Shown here one piece after another: positions 7,911-16,535 of a stretch of 64,000 bases of DNA. The DNA lies in NCBI RefSeq assembly GCF_037414475.1, contig NZ_CP147913.1, positions 3,534,001 through 3,598,000 on the forward strand, read 5' to 3'. A program made the translations under genes and the position numbers. The notes beneath the pieces are model-generated. The model saw nothing but the letters and a program-made list of their open reading frames with translations. It had not been told where the DNA came from and made no database searches. Source of the DNA: Myxococcus stipitatus (GTDB lineage Bacteria > Myxococcota > Myxococcia > Myxococcales > Myxococcaceae). Each line of letters starts with the position of its first letter. Position 1 is the stretch's first letter.

Positions 7911-9266
7911 ATGAACGCGCGCGGAGCCATCTGGCTGGTGCTGGTGCTTGCCGTTACGGGCTGTTCGACCACTAGGCTCGTGCGCCTGGACACGGAGTTC
8001 GAAGCGCCGCTTGTCCACACACCATTCACGGAGGACGGCGACGGCCCCATCGAGCTGGACGACGATGACTTCGAGGAAGCCTTGGTGGCACTCGCCCGGG
8101 ACGTGCGCCCCTTCACCAATCCCCTGCGCCAGGCCCGCGAGCTCTTCGGTGTCCCAGAGAGAAGCGGTGTGTACCTGTACCAGCATCGCGGCCCCCGGCT
8201 CATTCACCAGGACGAGGAGAAGGACCCGGACGGCCCGCGCCTGTTGGAGGCCTACGCGGATGACAGCCTGACGCGCTCCTATGGCCGCTGGTGCGAGCGC
8301 AAATCGCAACCCGGAGACTGCCTGCGACTGCTGGCCGAAGGTCCCCTGTTGGCCAGTGATGGCAAGTATTCGCTGGCCATGGCCATCGCCATGGACTCGG
8401 TCTGGGAAGAGACGGCCGAGGCACTGAAGGACATGGCCGACCCGCAGGCGCTGTTGGCGACCGTGACGGCTTCCGTCAGCGTCTACCTGCTCCTCTGGTC
8501 GCTACCCGAGCCCGTCTCCAAGGGCCTCGCGGCGCTCCTGACAGCCACAGCCATCGCCTACCTGGGCGTGGACACGGTGTGGACCCTGCTGGACGGGTGG
8601 ATAGCGCTGGTGCGCCAGGTGGACCGAGCCACCACCTTCGAGCAGCTCAGCGATGCGGGTGAGGCGTACGGCGAAATCCTCGGAGAGAACGCGGCGCGCA
8701 TCTTCATCATGCTGGCCACGGCGGCCATTGGAAATACGGCGGGCCTGGCGGCGAAAGCGTCGCAGCTGCCCGGCTCAGCGCAGGCAGCCCTCGCCGTGGA
8801 GACGCAAGCGGGCTTTCGGTACGTGGCCATGGGAAGCGTGCGGTCCGTGGCCATGGCGGCCGAGGGCTTCACCGTCGCACTCGCACCCAACGCGGTCGCG
8901 ATGGCGAACCGGGGGATGAGCGGAGGAAGCTCAAGGAGAAGGAGCCAGGACCACCACCTCGCCACGGACAAGAACAGTGTCTCCACGGCCCGCGGAGGGC
9001 CCTGGACGCCTGAGTTCCGGAAGATCTTCAGGAAGGCCGGGATGGAACTGAGGGACGACGAGAACATTGTCAGTGTCCCAGGCCACAAAGGCCCTCATCC
9101 GAAGGAGTACCACCAAGCGGTTTTCGAGAGACTCCGCGATGCGACCAGGACGTGCCGCACCGTGGTTGAGTGCCGTCAATCACTGACAACCGCACTCCGG
9201 GAACTGGCGGAGGAAGTCTCCACGAAGGGAACCCGGCTCCACAGGCTCGTGACGCAGGGCAAATGA
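7911..9266 (+). CDS. SitA-like lipoprotein toxin with C-terminal AHH nuclease domain
   Basis: A 451-residue lipoprotein. The signal peptide ends in the lipobox LAVTGC with the lipidated cysteine at 18. An acidic segment (about 40-55), a variable middle part and two hydrophobic helices (about 180-235) follow. The C-terminus carries an AHH-type predicted nuclease: H348-H349 in SQDHHLATDKN, then WTPEFRKIFRKAGM and GHKGPHPKEYHQ with H392, H396 and H401. In Myxococcus, SitA lipoprotein toxins pass between kin by TraAB-dependent outer membrane exchange and kill cells lacking the cognate immunity protein. The lipobox, domain order and following immunity gene fit this. Start chosen at the ATG with GGAGG 7 bases upstream; an upstream in-frame start would place the signal peptide internally. 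Confidence 0.8.
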   Translation: MNARGAIWLVLVLAVTGCSTTRLVRLDTEFEAPLVHTPFTEDGDGPIELDDDDFEEALVALARDVRPFTNPLRQARELFGVPERSGVYLYQHRGPRLIHQDEEKDPDGPRLLEAYADDSLTRSYGRWCERKSQPGDCLRLLAEGPLLASDGKYSLAMAIAMDSVWEETAEALKDMADPQALLATVTASVSVYLLLWSLPEPVSKGLAALLTATAIAYLGVDTVWTLLDGWIALVRQVDRATTFEQLSDAGEAYGEILGENAARIFIMLATAAIGNTAGLAAKASQLPGSAQAALAVETQAGFRYVAMGSVRSVAMAAEGFTVALAPNAVAMANRGMSGGSSRRRSQDHHLATDKNSVSTARGGPWTPEFRKIFRKAGMELRDDENIVSVPGHKGPHPKEYHQAVFERLRDATRTCRTVVECRQSLTTALRELAEEVSTKGTRLHRLVTQGK

Positions 9267-9285
9267 GGTAGAGAGCAAGACCACC

Positions 9286-9855
9286 ATGCCCAAGCGCTAC
9301 TTCAGGCTCCAAGAGGACATGCAGGCCAGGAACTGGAACCTGGGAGACCCCCTCGACGCGCAAGGTCATGAGGTGGCTGACCCCTACATATTCACGGCCG
9401 GACGGGTTGTCCCCGTAGAGGCCCGTCTGACGATTCCCGTTGAGGAGCAAGGGAGACCCTTGGACTTCTGCACAGCGGGAATCGGCGCGGCACCTGTCGT
9501 CCATGTCCGAGCCGCCACCCTCTTCGCGGAGCTGGCACCCAACGACGTGCAACTCATCCCCGTGGAAGTCCAGGGCCACCCCGACCAATACGTGATCCTG
9601 GTCGCCACGAAGAGCATCCGCTGCATTGATGACAAGGCGTCCGAGGAAGTGCGTTACTGGAAGCCGGAGCATGGGCAACCCGAGCGGGTTGGCGACTACA
9701 AATCGGTGATGGGGCTGCGCATCGACGCCTCGAAGGTGGGCGAGGCCAAAGTCTTCCGCACAGAAGGCTGGGACATCGCACTCATCGTGTCCGAGGACAT
9801 CAAGCAGGCGCTAGAGCGCATCGAAGCCACCGGCGTGGAGTTCACACGGGTGTAG
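9286..9855 (+). CDS. Imm11-type immunity protein for the AHH toxin
   Basis: A 189-residue soluble protein with no signal peptide, starting 19 bases after the toxin stop. The start MPKRYFRLQEDM, the central ATKSIRCIDDKAS and the late segment GWDIALIVSEDIKQALE resemble the Imm11 (former DUF1629, MXAN_0049) immunity family, which pairs with polymorphic toxins and is frequent in myxobacteria. Its expected role is cytoplasmic binding and neutralisation of the nuclease tip of the preceding toxin. Pairing is inferred from adjacency and domain type. Confidence 0.75.
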   Translation: MPKRYFRLQEDMQARNWNLGDPLDAQGHEVADPYIFTAGRVVPVEARLTIPVEEQGRPLDFCTAGIGAAPVVHVRAATLFAELAPNDVQLIPVEVQGHPDQYVILVATKSIRCIDDKASEEVRYWKPEHGQPERVGDYKSVMGLRIDASKVGEAKVFRTEGWDIALIVSEDIKQALERIEATGVEFTRV

Positions 9856-9869
9856 TCTGTCCTCTCGGA

Positions 9870-9901
9870 CGCCCGAGTCTCCCCCTCGTTGGGACTCGGC
9901 G
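9870..9901 (+). terminator. Imperfect hairpin after the toxin-immunity pair
   Basis: Arms CGCCCGAGTC (9870-9879) and GACTCGGCG (9893-9901) pair with one bulged C, 14 bases past the immunity stop. No U tract, so this is a moderate call. Confidence 0.45.
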
Positions 9902-9951
9902 CGACTTCGCTCGTCAGCGACCGTTGAACCTGGAAACCCCCAGTCCCTCAC

Positions 9952-11514
9952 ATGGGGCGAGGTTCGGGAGTCCTCTTGCCATCCCAGAAGAAGTTGTCGA
10001 AGCGGGACGCCGCGCTGATTGCCGCCATCGAGAAGCCCAACGCGAAAGCTGTCGCGAAGCTCCTCGCGGAAGGCGCCGACGCCAATGTGCTTGGCCCCGG
10101 CGGCTATCGCCCGCTGCACCTCGCCGCCGCCGAGAACCGGCCCGATATCGTCACCCTGTTGCTCGACGCCGGCGCGGAGGTCGATGGACAGGACGCACAG
10201 TCAGCGACAGCCCTCAACTTCGCGACCGCCAAGACGGGCGACAAAGCCGTCGAACTGGTGAAGCTGCTCATCGCCCGAGGCGCCAACGTCAATCATCAGT
10301 GGACGACAGAGCCACGCTCCACCGTGCTCACCGACCTCCTGAACCAGGAGGACAACGAGGCCCCCTCCCTCGAGATTCTGCGCACCCTGCTGCGCGCGGG
10401 CGCCAACCCGAACCTCTGCAACGAGCGGAAGGAAACGCCGCTGATGCTCTCCGCCGACTACCCGCATCAGCCCGAGCTCTGCGCGCTCTTGCTCAAGCAC
10501 GGCGTCGAAATCGACGCGGTCGACGCACACGGACGAACCGCGCTGATGCAGGCCGTCAAGTACGGCCACGTCCCCATCGCGAAGCGACTCATCGCGAGTG
10601 GCGCCAACGTCAACCACGTCAACACAGCGGAGGAAGGCGACACCGTGCTGACGCTCGCGCTCAACCCCAACGAACTCTTCGATGACCCGTCTCCTCAAGT
10701 GCTGACCGCGCTCCTCCGCGCCGGAGCAGACCCGAACAAGCCCAACGCTGGAGGCTGGAGCCCCCTGCACCTCGCCGCCCACCACGAGAACGACACGCTG
10801 GTCCGCGTGCTCCTCGACGCCGGAGCGACCCCGAAGGCTGGGCACGCGAATGGCTACTACCCCATCGACACCGCGAGCGCCCACGGCTTCTCGAAAGTCG
10901 TCAAGCGGCTGCTCGCGGCGGGAAGCCCCACGCGGGAGCAGGTCTCCGCCAGGCGCATCGGCCAGGTCTGGAAGCGCATCCAGGCCTGGTACGAGACCCA
11001 CCACCCTCCCTTCGCGGAGCACCTCGCGAACGCCCGGCCCGCGACGAAGGCGCGAGTCGACGCGTTGGAGAAGAAGCTCGGGATGCGGTTCCCCTTGGAC
11101 TTCCGCGCGTTCCTGCTGCGGTTCGGTGGGGGCTCGAAGCCGGGCCAGCACCCCATGTCAATCGCCGAGTACGACGTGCTGTCCTTGGACCAGATCCTGA
11201 ACCGCTGGCAGGGACTCCGAGAGCTCGTCGAGCAAGGCGTCTTCAAGACAGCCCAGCCGCATGAACTCTCCGCCGAACAACAGGAGGTTCGCTGGACGTG
11301 GTGGCACCCAGGCTGGGTTCCGTTCACATCAGACAGCGGAGGAAACTTCCACTGCGTGGACCTGGACCCAGGCCCCGAGGGAAAACGGGGACAAGTCATC
11401 GCGTGGGAGGTTCACGGCGGCCCCCTGCGCCCGAGGAGCGAGTCGCTGGAGGACTTCTTCGAGCTCTACCTGAAGAACCTCGAGAAGGGGCTCGTGGAAC
11501 TCCAGGACGCGTGA
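9952..11514 (+). CDS. Ankyrin-repeat protein with C-terminal SUKH (SMI1/KNR4) domain
   Basis: A 520-residue cytoplasmic protein. Residues about 15-330 form a stack of ankyrin repeats, recognisable by repeated units such as GYRPLHLAAAENRPDIVTLL and GWSPLHLAAHHENDTLVRVL. Residues about 360-510 form a SUKH fold: KKLGMRFPLDFRAFLLRFGG, then WWHPGWVPFTSDSGGNFHCV. SUKH domains are a major immunity fold in bacterial polymorphic toxin systems, and ankyrin repeats also occur as immunity modules. Lying 96 bases behind a toxin-immunity pair, it may be an extra immunity protein. An ATG at 9952 is used; a TTG at 9976 is an alternative. Confidence 0.72.
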   Translation: MGRGSGVLLPSQKKLSKRDAALIAAIEKPNAKAVAKLLAEGADANVLGPGGYRPLHLAAAENRPDIVTLLLDAGAEVDGQDAQSATALNFATAKTGDKAVELVKLLIARGANVNHQWTTEPRSTVLTDLLNQEDNEAPSLEILRTLLRAGANPNLCNERKETPLMLSADYPHQPELCALLLKHGVEIDAVDAHGRTALMQAVKYGHVPIAKRLIASGANVNHVNTAEEGDTVLTLALNPNELFDDPSPQVLTALLRAGADPNKPNAGGWSPLHLAAHHENDTLVRVLLDAGATPKAGHANGYYPIDTASAHGFSKVVKRLLAAGSPTREQVSARRIGQVWKRIQAWYETHHPPFAEHLANARPATKARVDALEKKLGMRFPLDFRAFLLRFGGGSKPGQHPMSIAEYDVLSLDQILNRWQGLRELVEQGVFKTAQPHELSAEQQEVRWTWWHPGWVPFTSDSGGNFHCVDLDPGPEGKRGQVIAWEVHGGPLRPRSESLEDFFELYLKNLEKGLVELQDA

Positions 11515-11519
11515 GTGCG

Positions 11520-12647
11520 TCAGCGCGCGTTGGGCATGCTCTCGAAAGGCCAGGGCTGCCCTGCTCCCGGGACTCCCAGCCACAAGTCCGCGACCTTCTG
11601 CGCCAATGCCCACGGAGCACCACCCGCGCGGTTCGTCAGGACGATGACGGTGAGCCGCTGCTCCGGATACTTCACGATGGCATTCGTGAAGCCACACGTC
11701 TCGCCATGGTGTGACAGACGCCTGCGCCCCTGGTCCTCATCGACGAACCATCCAAAGCCATACCTCCCGGAGCTTCCATCCGGCAGCGTCACCGGAGTCC
11801 AGGCCCGCGCCACCACCGTCGCATCCACCAGCGTGTGCGCATCCAACGCGCGGTCCCACGCGGCCAGGTCCATCACGGACGCGTAGATGCCGCCATCCCC
11901 CAGCACGGCGCTCGTGTTGCTCTGGTCCCTGGGCACGAACCCACCCTCTCCGCTCGCGTAGCCATAGGCACGATGGGGCACCGTGGAGACGCCCTCCTCG
12001 TGCGCCACCGCCGAAGCCATCCCGCTCGGCGAGAACACGCGCTCACGCAAGAAGCCAGCGAAGGGCTTCCCACTCACCTGCTCCACGATGAGGGCCAGCA
12101 CCGCGTAGCCCGAGTTGCTGTAACGCACCGCGCGCCCCGGCGCGAAGTATGTCCGGTCCGCGCGAGCCAGGAGCCCGAGCACATCGCGGTCCTTCACCTG
12201 CTCGGTCTGCGTGGCCGGAACAAACGCCTCGTAGTCCCAGATGCCCGACGTGTGCTGGAGCAGGTGGAGGACCCGGACCTCGCCCAGGTACGCGGGGAAC
12301 CCCGGGAGCACGTCCACCACGCGGTCCTCCAGCCGCAACCTGCCCTCCTTCACCAGCACCTGCACCGCCATCGCGGTGAACTGCTTGGAGAGCGACGCGA
12401 GGCGGAAGTGGCTCTCGGGCGTGGCCTTCGTCCGGTGCTCCAGCTCGGACAAGCCATAGGCGCGGCTGAGCACCACCCGCCCCTCCTGAATCACCACGAC
12501 GCTGGCCCCCGGCCGCTCCGGACTGTCGTAGTCCGCGAAGAGCGCGTCCACCTCCGGAGTCCTTCGGACGCTCGGCGAGGAGGCGGCACACCCCACGAGC
12601 ATGCACAGCATGAAAAAGGACACGGCTCCCAGCACGGGGCGATTCAT
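11520..12647 (-). CDS. Serine hydrolase lipoprotein, class C beta-lactamase family
   Basis: A 375-residue lipoprotein (lipobox MLVGC, cysteine 20) of the beta-lactamase/transpeptidase-like family. The active-site motif S85-x-x-K88 lies in RLASLSKQFTAMAV, the second motif is Y176-S-N, and the late HHGETCGF segment supplies the third. Members include D-aminopeptidases, esterases and peptidoglycan peptidases as well as class C enzymes; resistance should not be assumed. Its stop is 5 bases from that of the convergent ankyrin-SUKH gene. The substrate is unknown. Confidence 0.82.
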   Translation of the reverse strand: MNRPVLGAVSFFMLCMLVGCAASSPSVRRTPEVDALFADYDSPERPGASVVVIQEGRVVLSRAYGLSELEHRTKATPESHFRLASLSKQFTAMAVQVLVKEGRLRLEDRVVDVLPGFPAYLGEVRVLHLLQHTSGIWDYEAFVPATQTEQVKDRDVLGLLARADRTYFAPGRAVRYSNSGYAVLALIVEQVSGKPFAGFLRERVFSPSGMASAVAHEEGVSTVPHRAYGYASGEGGFVPRDQSNTSAVLGDGGIYASVMDLAAWDRALDAHTLVDATVVARAWTPVTLPDGSSGRYGFGWFVDEDQGRRRLSHHGETCGFTNAIVKYPEQRLTVIVLTNRAGGAPWALAQKVADLWLGVPGAGQPWPFESMPNAR

Positions 12648-12689
12648 GCCCTCATGATGGACGAGAACGCCGCAGCTCCGCGCGGACTT

Positions 12690-12953
12690 TCAGCTCCGCT
12701 TCGCCGGCCTGCGCCCGTGAAGCGAGGCCCCCGCCACGCCCGCCAGCAGCAGGATGGGCGCCAGCAGCACCGCCGCGAACCAGGACAGCGCATAGGCGAC
12801 TCCGAAGAAGAACCCCATCCGGTCCGTCTCCATCGTACCGGAGAGGATTCCAACGTACTGGCGTCCCCCAAGCAGATGAAGCACCAGGAAGACAGCGAAC
12901 AGCATCAACGCCCCCAACACCGTGGGCGCACGCAACACGCGGGTGAGCATCAT
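12690..12953 (-). CDS. Small two-helix membrane protein
   Basis: An 87-residue protein with two hydrophobic helices (about 11-30 and 50-72), separated by a polar loop, and a basic C-terminus (GRRPAKRS). I do not recognise a family. The start at 12953 overlaps the stop of the upstream gene as ATGA, indicating translational coupling with the alpha-barrel protein. Competing frames over this stretch lack coherent hydrophobic segments. Probably an inner-membrane partner of the upstream gene product. Confidence 0.62.
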   Translation of the reverse strand: MMLTRVLRAPTVLGALMLFAVFLVLHLLGGRQYVGILSGTMETDRMGFFFGVAYALSWFAAVLLAPILLLAGVAGASLHGRRPAKRS

Positions 12954-14107
12954 CGAACAACCTCCATCTTTCGCGCGAACAGAACCTGCCGCCACAGCGG
13001 CCCTTGAGTCAGCGAGTACAGAAGCACGGCATCCGACAGCGAGTTGCCCGCCGCGAAGCGCAGCCCCGTGTCCTCCTGCACGGGGAAGGCCGCGAAGCGC
13101 AGGCTCGTGAGCAGCCCCTTCAGCAGCTCCGTGTCCTCGAACGCCCCCGCCGCCACGAACGCCAGACCACTCGAGCCCGCGTTCACATTCACCAACGGGA
13201 TGGTGGGTCCAGAGTCGACGTCCGCCACCGCCCGGGGCGCCGCCTCGGGCCACTCCCCCGCCCACGCGAACCCCCACAGCTCTCCGATGAGCTCTTTCCG
13301 GGCGCGCGCGTACTGCTCACGCGCGAAGTCCGCGTCGACCAGTTGCAGCATGTGAGCGGCGAGCCACAGCGTGGACCCCTCCGGCCCATCCAACGTGCGC
13401 CCCTGATACGTGAACTCGGCGACGAGCAACCCCGTGCGAGCGTCCACCAGGTGCTCCCGCGCGGACGCCACCCACCGCGCGCGCAGCGAGGAGTGGTCCC
13501 GCCCGTCCAACGCATCGGAGATGCGCAGCGCGGCCAGCGCCATCGTGTTGCAGAACGTCCATCCCTGGTCGGGATAGCTCTCCGCCGCCAGGATGGGCGC
13601 GCGCTCGAGCTGCCCCACGATGAGGTCCACCCGCTCGCGCAGCAGCGGGGCCCAGTCCGCGCGCGGCTCCACCCACTGACGGGCCGCGAGCATCAAGGCC
13701 AGCTCCCCATCGATGAAGAGGCTGCGCCCGGCGGCGTCCTTGAACGGCCTGCCATGCCCATACGGCAGCAGGAAGAACTCCTGGCCGCGCCGCTCATCGT
13801 CCAGGGTGCGCGACACCAGCGCGTCGACGACGGCGAGGTGCTCCGCCTTTCGCTCGGGCTCCCGGAGCGCCAGGTTCGCGAAGGCCAGCGCGGAGAACGT
13901 GCGCGCCATCAGGTCCCACTCCGGATTGAGCCGCCGGAGCATCGCGCGCTCAGCGCCACCCTCCTGAGAGGCGAGCTCGCGCTGACGGGCGGCGAGCGCC
14001 GGGACCATCTCGTGCACGTCCGAGGGCCGGAACCACAGGTGCAGAGAGGGAACCCACACCGCCGCCGCCACCAGGAGCAGGAACAGCAGAAGGAAGACGC
14101 GTCGCAT
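12950..14107 (-). CDS. Membrane-anchored protein with probable (alpha/alpha)6-barrel domain
   Basis: A 385-residue protein beginning with one strong membrane anchor (MRRVFLLLFLLLVAAAVWVP). The rest is soluble and helical. Segments such as SYPDQGWTFCNTMALAALR and LLVAEFTYQGRTLDGPEGST resemble toroidal barrel proteins, including the linalool dehydratase/isomerase-like group, but the match is from memory and loose. It is probably exposed on the outer face of the inner membrane. Coupled by an ATGA overlap to a small membrane protein. The start at 14107 was chosen because the anchor follows at once. Function unknown. Confidence 0.6.
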   Translation of the reverse strand: MRRVFLLLFLLLVAAAVWVPSLHLWFRPSDVHEMVPALAARQRELASQEGGAERAMLRRLNPEWDLMARTFSALAFANLALREPERKAEHLAVVDALVSRTLDDERRGQEFFLLPYGHGRPFKDAAGRSLFIDGELALMLAARQWVEPRADWAPLLRERVDLIVGQLERAPILAAESYPDQGWTFCNTMALAALRISDALDGRDHSSLRARWVASAREHLVDARTGLLVAEFTYQGRTLDGPEGSTLWLAAHMLQLVDADFAREQYARARKELIGELWGFAWAGEWPEAAPRAVADVDSGPTIPLVNVNAGSSGLAFVAAGAFEDTELLKGLLTSLRFAAFPVQEDTGLRFAAGNSLSDAVLLYSLTQGPLWRQVLFARKMEVVR

Positions 14108-14616
14108 GTTTGAAGTATCCAGCGTCCAACGAAGGGGCGCGGCGCCACGGCCATGGACGGTCGAGACGTCGCGGTGAGCGGTCGCCAGGGACACGGCAGA
14201 CGAGCAGACAATCGCTTGCTCCATCCGTCGCCCGCTCCACGGATGCGCGTTTGCCCCACTGGCTTGGACCTCGGTCCATCCCCAGTTTCAGCCGCCAGAC
14301 GTGCAAGCACATAAGGCCACTTCCGAGGGGCAAGGGTCTGTCATGTGGAGAACACCGCCGGCAGCGTGGGAGCCCGGTCCGAGGAGGTGGCGAATCCTCG
14401 GGATGCTCCGCCGCGCCGAACCCGCCGACGACGCACTCGCCACCCTGTTGGGCCTGCTGGGTCAGCGCCGCGCATCCCCTCGCGGCCCTGGGAAGCGCTG
14501 GCGCGGTGCCTCCGCGCGGATGAGCCCCGAGCATGGGGCCGCGGACCTGGATGACGGCGCCGTCGACTGCGAGGCCGCTATCGCCTCCTGGTGATGCGCC
14601 TGCTAACACGCCGGGG
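14108..14616. other. Intergenic region, possibly with a short open frame
   Basis: About 500 bases between divergent genes. A plus-strand frame from 14403 to 14594 has high GC at third positions and would encode about 63 residues (MLRRAEPADDALATLLGLL at its start), but it has no recognisable domain and no good ribosome site. The promoter of the acyl-CoA dehydrogenase gene must lie in the same stretch. I do not call a gene. Confidence 0.35.
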
Positions 14617-16422
14617 ATGAACGCGCCCCGCCCCAATGCCTTGCTGTCGGACCGCGACGTGGACTTCCAGCTCGACGAGGTGGTGCGGGTCTCCGCCCTC
14701 TGCGCGCTGCCCGCCTTCTCGGAGCACTCGCGCGAGACGTTCGGCCTGCTGCTCGACAGCGCGCGGCGCTTCGCCCGCGAGGTGCTCTACCCCACGTATC
14801 GAACGCTGGACCTGGAACCTCCCACGTTCAAGGACGGCCGGGTCCACGTCCATCCGCTGATGCGCGAGCTGTACCCACGCATGGTGGAGCTGGGGATGCT
14901 CACCGCGACACGGCCTCCGGAGGTCGGCGGACAGCAGCTCCCGCTCACGATTCACGCGGTGGCCAGCGCCTACCTGATGGCGGGGAACCTGAGCGTCTAT
15001 GCCTACCTCGGGCTGACGCAGGGCGCGGCCCACCTGCTGGAGGCCTTCGGCACGCCCGAGGTCAAGGCGGCCTTCATGGAGCCGCTGTACCGCGGCGAAT
15101 GGACGGGCACCATGGCTCTCACCGAGCCGCAGGCGGGCAGCAGCCTGGCCGACGTGCGGACCCGCGCGACGCCCGCGCCGGATGGGACCTGGCGCCTCCA
15201 GGGCTCGAAAATCTTCATCAGCGGAGGCGACCAGGACTTCACCGAGAACGTCGTGCACCTCACGCTGGCGCGCACCGAAGGGCTGGAGAGCGGCACGAAG
15301 GGCATCTCCCTGTTCGCGGTGCCCGCGCGGAGGCTCGAGGGCAAGACGCTGGTGGACAACGACGTCCGCGTGGCGGGCGTCATCCACAAGATTGGCTGGA
15401 AGGGCATCCCCAGCCTCGTCCTCAACTACGGCGAGTCGGGCGACTGCCACGGGTGGATGGTGGGCCCGCCCGGACGGGGCCTTGCGTGCATGTTCCAGAT
15501 GATGAACGAGGCGCGCATCATGGTGGGCCTCAACGGCGTCGCCACCGCGTCGGTCGCCTACCATGAGGCGGTGGCCTACGCGCGCGAGCGTCCCCAGGGC
15601 CGCCCCGCCTGGGCCAAGGACGCGACGCGTCCGCAGTTGCCCATCATCGAGCACGCGGACGTGCGGCGCATGCTCCTGCGCCAGAAGGCCATCGTGGAGG
15701 GCGGCCTGTCGCTCCTGGTGGCGGCGGCCTTCCAGGCGGACCTCGCCGCGCATTCACCGGACGAGGAGACGCGCCGGCGCGCGGGGCTGCTCGCGGACCT
15801 GCTGACGCCCGTGGCGAAGACGTTCCCCGCCGAGCGGGGCTTCGAGTCCAACGCCCTCGCGGTACAGGTGCATGGCGGTTACGGATACTCCAGCGAGTAC
15901 CTGCCCGAGGCGTGGCTCAGGGACCAGAAGCTCAACAGCATCCACGAGGGCACCACGGGCATCCAGGGGCTCGACCTGCTGGGACGCAAGGTCATCGCGG
16001 GCGGTGGCGCGGCGCTGACGCTCTTCGCGGACGCGGTGGGCCAGAGCGTGAGCCGCGCCCGCGAGGCCGGCGTGGAGTCCGCATGGTGTGACGCGATGGA
16101 GCGCACGCTGGGAGAGGTGTGTGAGCTGGTGGCGGAGCTGGGCGCGCGAGGGATGGCGGGCGAAGTAGAGCTGATGCTGCGCCACAGCGCGGACTTCCTG
16201 GAGCTGTTCAGCGTGTTGGCGGTGGCGTGGCGCTGGCTGGAGCAGGCCGCGGCGGCGAAGGAGGGCCTCGCGCGCCGGCAGGGGGACGCGGACTTCTACG
16301 AGGGCAAGCTCGCGGCGGCGCAGTACTGGTTCGCGGTGGAGCTGCCTCGAGTGCCGCTGCTCGGTTCGCTGTGCCGCACGGGCGAGGACTCCTACGCCCG
16401 GATGAAGCCCGAGTGGTTCTGA
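14617..16422 (+). CDS. Acyl-CoA dehydrogenase, DmdC-like large subfamily
   Basis: A 601-residue flavoprotein, longer than the usual 380-residue acyl-CoA dehydrogenases because of an added C-terminal helical domain, as in the 3-methylmercaptopropionyl-CoA dehydrogenase (DmdC) branch. Visible landmarks are [19 protein letters not shown] (substrate and FAD contacts), [36 protein letters not shown] and [16 protein letters not shown], where E444 is the likely catalytic base. It introduces the alpha-beta double bond of an acyl-CoA thioester, passing electrons to ETF. Substrate not determined. Start at 14617 with GGGG upstream; an upstream in-frame ATG adds 28 atypical residues. Confidence 0.88.
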   Translation: MNAPRPNALLSDRDVDFQLDEVVRVSALCALPAFSEHSRETFGLLLDSARRFAREVLYPTYRTLDLEPPTFKDGRVHVHPLMRELYPRMVELGMLTATRPPEVGGQQLPLTIHAVASAYLMAGNLSVYAYLGLTQGAAHLLEAFGTPEVKAAFMEPLYRGEWTGTMALTEPQAGSSLADVRTRATPAPDGTWRLQGSKIFISGGDQDFTENVVHLTLARTEGLESGTKGISLFAVPARRLEGKTLVDNDVRVAGVIHKIGWKGIPSLVLNYGESGDCHGWMVGPPGRGLACMFQMMNEARIMVGLNGVATASVAYHEAVAYARERPQGRPAWAKDATRPQLPIIEHADVRRMLLRQKAIVEGGLSLLVAAAFQADLAAHSPDEETRRRAGLLADLLTPVAKTFPAERGFESNALAVQVHGGYGYSSEYLPEAWLRDQKLNSIHEGTTGIQGLDLLGRKVIAGGGAALTLFADAVGQSVSRAREAGVESAWCDAMERTLGEVCELVAELGARGMAGEVELMLRHSADFLELFSVLAVAWRWLEQAAAAKEGLARRQGDADFYEGKLAAAQYWFAVELPRVPLLGSLCRTGEDSYARMKPEWF

Positions 16423-16441
16423 CGACACTCCGGGCGCGCGG

Positions 16442-16465
16442 CCAGGCACGGGGCCCCGCGCCTGG
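16442..16465 (+). terminator. Near-perfect palindrome after the acyl-CoA dehydrogenase gene
   Basis: The arms CCAGGCACGGGG and CCCCGCGCCTGG (16442-16453 and 16454-16465) pair with one A-C mismatch and essentially no loop. It lies 20 bases past the stop. Termination is inferred from position. Confidence 0.4.
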
Positions 16466-16535
16466 AGGCCCAGGACTTCAGGGCGATTCGGCTCGTTTCC
16501 AGTGCAGGATGCGTCAGGCTCCGTAGAATGAGGGG

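Noticed and set aside
11520..12647. Antibiotic resistance beta-lactamase
   Set aside because: Motifs fit the broad class C/transpeptidase-like hydrolase family; the lipoprotein nature and lack of a regulator give no reason to call resistance.
14403..14594. Small plus-strand gene before the acyl-CoA dehydrogenase
   Set aside because: Third-position GC is high, but there is no ribosome site, domain or conserved pattern; kept only as a note on the intergenic region.
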